Assembly: GCF_029931775.1 (NCBI RefSeq)
Contig: NC_079324.1
Coordinates: 63,247,268 to 63,311,267 of the forward strand
Origin: Euleptes europaea
Lineage: Eukaryota; Chordata; Lepidosauria; Squamata; Sphaerodactylidae
Direction: 5' to 3'
DNA length: 64,000 bases
The stretch's first letter is position 1. Each line of letters starts with the position of its first letter. Below, in pieces: positions 57,960 through 64,000 of the stretch. Under the pieces are notes generated by a model. It was not told the DNA's origin and searched no databases. It saw only the letters and a list, made by a program, of their open reading frames with translations. Made by a program: the position numbers and the translations under genes.

Positions 57960-58230
57960 CACCTACTCCCTTACGAACCTAACCAGCACTACACATCTTT
58001 GAGGCCCTGCTTCAAGTGCCCCCGCCTTTCAAGACTATGCAGACGGCAGCCTGGGAGAGGGCCTTCTCAGTCATGGCACCAAAATTCTGGAACTCTCTCC
58101 CCCCAGGGAGATGAGTCTGTCCCCTTCTGTTGCCGTCTTCCGCCAACAGATGTTTTAAATCGTTAGCCACCTTGGTGACCCTTGCAAAAGAAGAAAGGCA
58201 GGACACAATTTGGTATATGAACAAGCAGTA
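57960..58230 (+). mobile_element. Decayed LINE (L2/CR1-like) 3' fragment
   Basis: GGGAGAGGGCCTTCTCAGTC and TGGAACTCTCTCCCC give the AFSV..WNSLP pattern of LINE ORF2 ends, followed by a TTCCGCCAACAGATGTTTTA block. Confidence 0.55.
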
Positions 58231-59055
58231 CGAATCCACCACACACTTGCCCCGTGCAAGCCACACAGAACGAGAGGAAGATGCACAAAAGCACATCGGG
58301 GACAGCGGATCTCTCCGGAGTGACCTGTATCGCAGGACGGCTCCTTAAGCCAGGGGAAAGTGCCTCCCTCAATGGCTAATGGCCACGGAGACTGAAGGGA
58401 ACCTCCACTAGGAACACCAGGGCAACTATTTGGATGCTGGACCAGACGGAACTGTTCTTATGCTGCTGTTAGCGAAAGAGACGGATACAACCCAGGACTG
58501 GCCATGAAACAGGGAGGTCCCGGCTCAGCCTGAGTTGCCTATTCTGCCCATCTGGAGCAAGACAATGATATTCAAAATATTATTATTTTTAAAAAACAGA
58601 ATCTGAAGATACTGCACTACGTTGGGTATGATTTCCAGAAGTCTAAGATGGAGAGAGCAAAATGAGTTCAAAGGGGGGGTTTAAAAAAAAAGTGGTAAAC
58701 GCTAGTTCTTTTATCTTTAATAGGTTTCATATTAAACTACAACTTTCATATTCCTTCTCAAGTAAACACAGCCCATTGTCAGGAGGATGGAGAACTTGCA
58801 GTTTTGCAAAGCCAACACCTCTGGAGAATCTCTGCTCCCTTGTGCCGCCCTGTTCAGAAAGTCCCCTGAATCAACTAAGCTCTCCTCTACCAGCTCAGAC
58901 CCTGGTCGCCCGAAAGGCTTTTAGAATTATTAACATGCTATGGCGATTTTATACCCAATAGCAGAGGAAATTGGGGATCTTGCAAATAAATGGTGGTTTT
59001 TGACACTGTTTGGATGGCAAGGTGTGCATCTTTGCAGGTCCATCCACACCACAGA

Positions 59056-59268
59056 GATGGAGCCATGGCTCAGTGGTAGAGCATCTGCTTGGCATGCAGA
59101 AGGTCCCAGGTTCAATCCCCAGCATCTCCAGTTAAAGGGACTAGGCAAGCAGGTGATGAGAAAGACCTCTGCCTGAGACCCTGGAGACCCGCTGCTGGTC
59201 TGAGTGGATAATACCGACTTTGATGGACCAAGGGTCTGATTCAGTAGAAGGCAGCTTCATGTGTTCAC
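59056..59268 (+). mobile_element. tRNA-Ala-derived SINE, full length
   Basis: It has A box TGGCTCAGTGGTAGAGC, B box GGTTCAATCCCC and the end GGCAGCTTCATGTGTTCA. Confidence 0.88.
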
Positions 59269-59607
59269 AGCCATTTTCTAAAAAAATCAAGACTTGCTAG
59301 ATAACGATACTGTCATAACATTCTATTGCAACAATATACTAGTTCCTTGCTTTCATTTTTAAAAAATGTATCTAGCCCTTTTTTGTTCTGCCGTTGTTAA
59401 ATAGGAAAAGCTCAGTATGATGCCGAGGATGGTGTCGAATTGTTTTCTGTTGGCCCAGAAGGTCGGACCAGAACTGTATTTAATGAAGGCATACATTGAG
59501 CAAATATTGTTTTTTACTGATATATGGAACGATAAGCTTTATGAAATGCCGAATAAGTTGGATTGTATTATTTTTTGAAAAACCAATAAAAATTTATATA
59601 TAAAAAA

Positions 59608-59940
59608 AGGACCAGAACCAATGGGTTGAAATTAAATCAAGAGTTTCCGTCTAGACATTAGGAAAGAATTTTCTAAGAGTGGTTCCTCAGTGGAACAGGC
59701 TTCCTCAGGAGGTGGTAAGCTCTCCTTCCCTGGAGGTTTTTAAGCAGAGGCTAGATGGCCATCTGTCAGCAATGCTGATTCTATGACCTTCAGCAGATCA
59801 CGAGAGATAGGGCATCTTGGCCATCTTCTGAGCATGGAGTAGGGGGTCACTGGGGGTGTGGGGGGGAGGTAGTTGTGGATTTCCTGCATTGTGCAAGGGG
59901 TTGGACTAGATGACCCTGGTGGTCCCTATGATTCTATGAA
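59608..59940 (+). mobile_element. CR1 LINE 3' end
   Basis: Sense-strand copy of the subfamily at 22.2 kb: CCGTCTAGACATTAGG, GTGGAACAGGCTTCCTC, ending CCCTATGATTCTATGA. Confidence 0.87.
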
Positions 59941-60164
59941 AATGCAGGAAGCACCATTTATAAACTCCAGAATAAAGAGACCAACAGACTTTTTTTTGTT
60001 CCTTCAGTGGAGGAAATGGTGGCAGCAGGAGGCTAACACAAGGCAGTGTGGGGGAAACTGCTTTGGGGCTGTTCTGTCACCACTGTGAACACCTCTGCAT
60101 TCACAAAAGCTGCCCAGAGAATTTCCTTCATGCAGAAGCAGCTTTTGCAGGCCATCTGGCCCCG

Positions 60165-60673
<509 letters not shown>

Positions 60674-61305
60674 TTAACATATCTAAAATCCCCACTTGCT
60701 TCAGCAAAACAAAAGCAAAATCCTTCTCTTGAACTTGAAGTCGGCTCAGCTTTTGACCTCCTCAAGCAAGACTGCTGAAAGCTTTACAGATAGACCAAAC
60801 ATTCTTCCAAAAGCTAAAGAACTCATGCAGTCAAAACGCAAGATTCAGGCTAGCAACAGCTGTGCTTTTTTGCTTGAATCAATAGCACCGCAGAGAAATA
60901 AAAGTGCAGCCACCAGCACATTATTAGCAAAAAGGTAACGATATGCCGAATAACCCCTTCATGCCAGTTGTGAAATGTCTGCCTCAACAGCACCATATTT
61001 TTCTACTAACGAAACAAGCTTCGGCTATGACTCTGGCCAACCCTCAGTGAAAAGGAGTACAGAGAACATGATAAGAATTGCTCCCGATGTGTCTCTGTCC
61101 ATGATCATTCGGGATCATGAGGAAAGAGGGATGGCGGACTCTAAGGCTGGAAACATAACTGCTTGTGAAACTGTTAATTCATTTCTGGAAATTTTAAGCT
61201 GTCTATGGCTTTTATTATCTCTGTTTTTATGCTGGGCTGGTACTTTTTATTTTTAATATCTTTTATTGTTTTAGTTTTATTGTTTTTATTGCTTATTTGT
61301 TTTTA

Positions 61306-61590
<285 letters not shown>

Positions 61591-61767
61591 TCAACAAAAA
61601 GGATAATCATTCACATTATATGCCTTTCTCCCAGCTTTCCCATGGAGATGTGTAAAATAAGTCACACTGTCATTTGAAGACTGCCCCATCTCATTCCTTC
61701 CAGGTTCTAGCATGCATTTGATAACTGATCTAATCCCCACATCCAGATCACAATGATCACAACCTGC

Positions 61768-61979
61768 TCACACATGAAGCTGCCTTCTACTGAGTCAGAC
61801 CCTTGGTCCATCAAGGTCAGTATTGTCTACTCAGACTGGCAGCAGCTCTCCAGGGTCTCAGGCAGAGGCCTTTTGCATCACCTACTACCTGATCCTTTTA
61901 ATTGGAGGTGCCAGGGATTGAAGCTGGGACCTTCTGCATTCAAAGCAGAGGCTCTTCCACTGAACCATGGCCCCTCCCC
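61768..61979 (-). mobile_element. tRNA-Ala-derived SINE
   Basis: The minus-strand head GGGGCCATGGTTCAGTGG is followed by a complete body. Lies in a CORO1C intron. Confidence 0.83.
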
Positions 61980-62042
61980 AGAGATGAAACCACAGGGGAT
62001 GTGAAGCAATCTAGCTTAGCTTTCTGATGAGCAACAAACTTA

Positions 62043-62885
<843 letters not shown>

Positions 62886-63227
62886 AATTTAAATATACAC
62901 TGCTGGGGTCTGAACTGTCCGAGACTCAGAGGGAAAAGAGGTCTTGTAGTTGTAGCAGAAAATGCGATGAAAGTGCTGACGCAGCTTGTTTCAGCAACGA
63001 AAAGGACAAACTCCACGCTGGCAATTATCTGTGTAAAGAGACTAATGTAGTTGAGGTTGTCTTCATTGTGCATATTATGTGGTCTCTCATTTTTAATGTT
63101 GCCCTCTAACTGTGTAATCTAACCTGATCACTCTGTGGGTTGCATGCAATGCTTCGCTGCCTTGTCCTCCAATTTTGTAAAGATGCCTTTGTATAGTGGG
63201 TGCTTCGTATTGTACGGTCCCTTCCTA

Positions 63228-63893
63228 CATAAGAACATAAGAAAGGCCCTGCTGGATCAGACCAAGGCCCATCAAGTCCAGCAGTCTGCTCACACAGTGG
63301 CCAACCAGGTGCCTCTAGGAAGCCACTAACAAGACGAGTGCAGCAGCACCATCCTGCCTGTGTTCCACCGCACCCAAAATAATAGGCACGCTCCTCTGAT
63401 ACTAGAGAGAATAGGTATGCAGCATGACTAGTATCCATTCTAACTAACAGCCATGAATACCCCTCTCCTCCATATGTCCACTCCCCTCTTAAAGCCCTCC
63501 AAGCTGGCAGCCATCACCACATCCTGGGGCAGAGAGTTCCACAATTTCACTATGCGTTGTGTGAAAAAATACTTCCTTTTATCTGTTTTGAATCTCTCAC
63601 CCTCCAGCTTTAGCAGACCCCGTGTTCTAGTATTATGGGAGAGGGGGAAAACTTCTCTTTGTCCACTCTCTCCAAACCATGCATAATTTTATAGACCTCC
63701 CTCATGTCTCCCTCAGCCGCCTTCTTTCCAAGCTAAACAGCCCTAAGCGTCTTAACAGCTCCCCATAGGACAGTTGCTGTAGTCCCCTAATCATTTTGGT
63801 TGCTCTTTTCTGTACCTTCTCAAGCTCTGTAATATCCTTTTTTAGGTGTGGTGACCAGAACTGTACACAGTATTCCAAGTGTGGTCTCACCAT
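63228..63893 (-). mobile_element. CR1 LINE, 3' part
   Basis: The minus strand reads [19 protein letters not shown], then [13 protein letters not shown] and [11 protein letters not shown], then the 3' tail; the + strand opens AAGAACATAAGAAAGG. Lies in a CORO1C intron. Confidence 0.9.
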
Positions 63894-64000
63894 AGATTTC
63901 CTACATTGTTTTCAGCTGTAATCTGCCTCGAGTGCTAGCGAGAAGGTGGAATGACAAATGAAGTAAACAGTGTGCCCCTGTATGGTGTGGCTTCATTTGG

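Overview
The window looks like a lizard-type (squamate) reptile chromosome segment. Three protein genes are recognisable, all on the minus strand and in the order known from mammalian chromosome 12q24: TMEM119 (coding exon at 6.5-7.4 kb), SELPLG/PSGL-1 (single coding exon at 41.9-42.9 kb) and the 3' two thirds of CORO1C (seven coding exons between 53.6 and 62.3 kb; the first coding exons lie beyond the right edge). The squamate call rests on the repeats: tRNA-Ala-derived SINEs, Sauria-type SINEs with a pyrimidine-rich tail, 5S rRNA-derived SINEs, Bov-B LINE ends, many 5'-truncated CR1 and L2-like LINE pieces, and short palindromic DNA transposons with GGGTTGCCA ends. A subgroup of lizards cannot be fixed from the sequence alone.

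Layout. 1-6 kb: intergenic, with CR1, hAT-like and 5S-SINE pieces, ending in the likely TMEM119 3' UTR. 6.4-14.8 kb: TMEM119 coding exon, then a long presumed first intron reaching a strong CpG island at about 13.5-14.8 kb, the best candidate for its promoter and non-coding first exon. 15-33.6 kb: repeat-rich intergenic DNA with a 330-bp fold-back element, a near-perfect 63-bp palindrome, a 77-bp tandem duplication and a solitary TATA-like site. 33.6-40.2 kb: a 6,600-bp LTR retroelement of the Ty3/Gypsy superfamily with the unusual Gmr1-like domain order (integrase ahead of reverse transcriptase) and a SCAN-like capsid. It has essentially identical LTRs and a clean 5-bp target-site duplication, so it is a very young insertion; its coding part looks nearly whole with about one break. 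41-50 kb: SELPLG and a dense cluster of MITEs, SINEs and LINE pieces. 50.3-62.3 kb: CORO1C 3' UTR and exons, with introns holding CR1, Bov-B, L2 and SINE copies; one CR1-like fragment begins about 20 bp from a constitutive splice acceptor.

TMEM119 is a type I membrane protein known from osteoblasts and microglia, SELPLG is the leukocyte selectin-ligand mucin, and CORO1C is a WD-repeat actin regulator. They are neighbours by conserved synteny, not a joint pathway. The most notable points are the young Gmr1-like element, a SELPLG ectodomain with no tyrosine after the furin site (so no place for the sulfotyrosines that mammalian P-selectin binding needs), and the LINE-derived sequence forming the approach to a CORO1C splice site.
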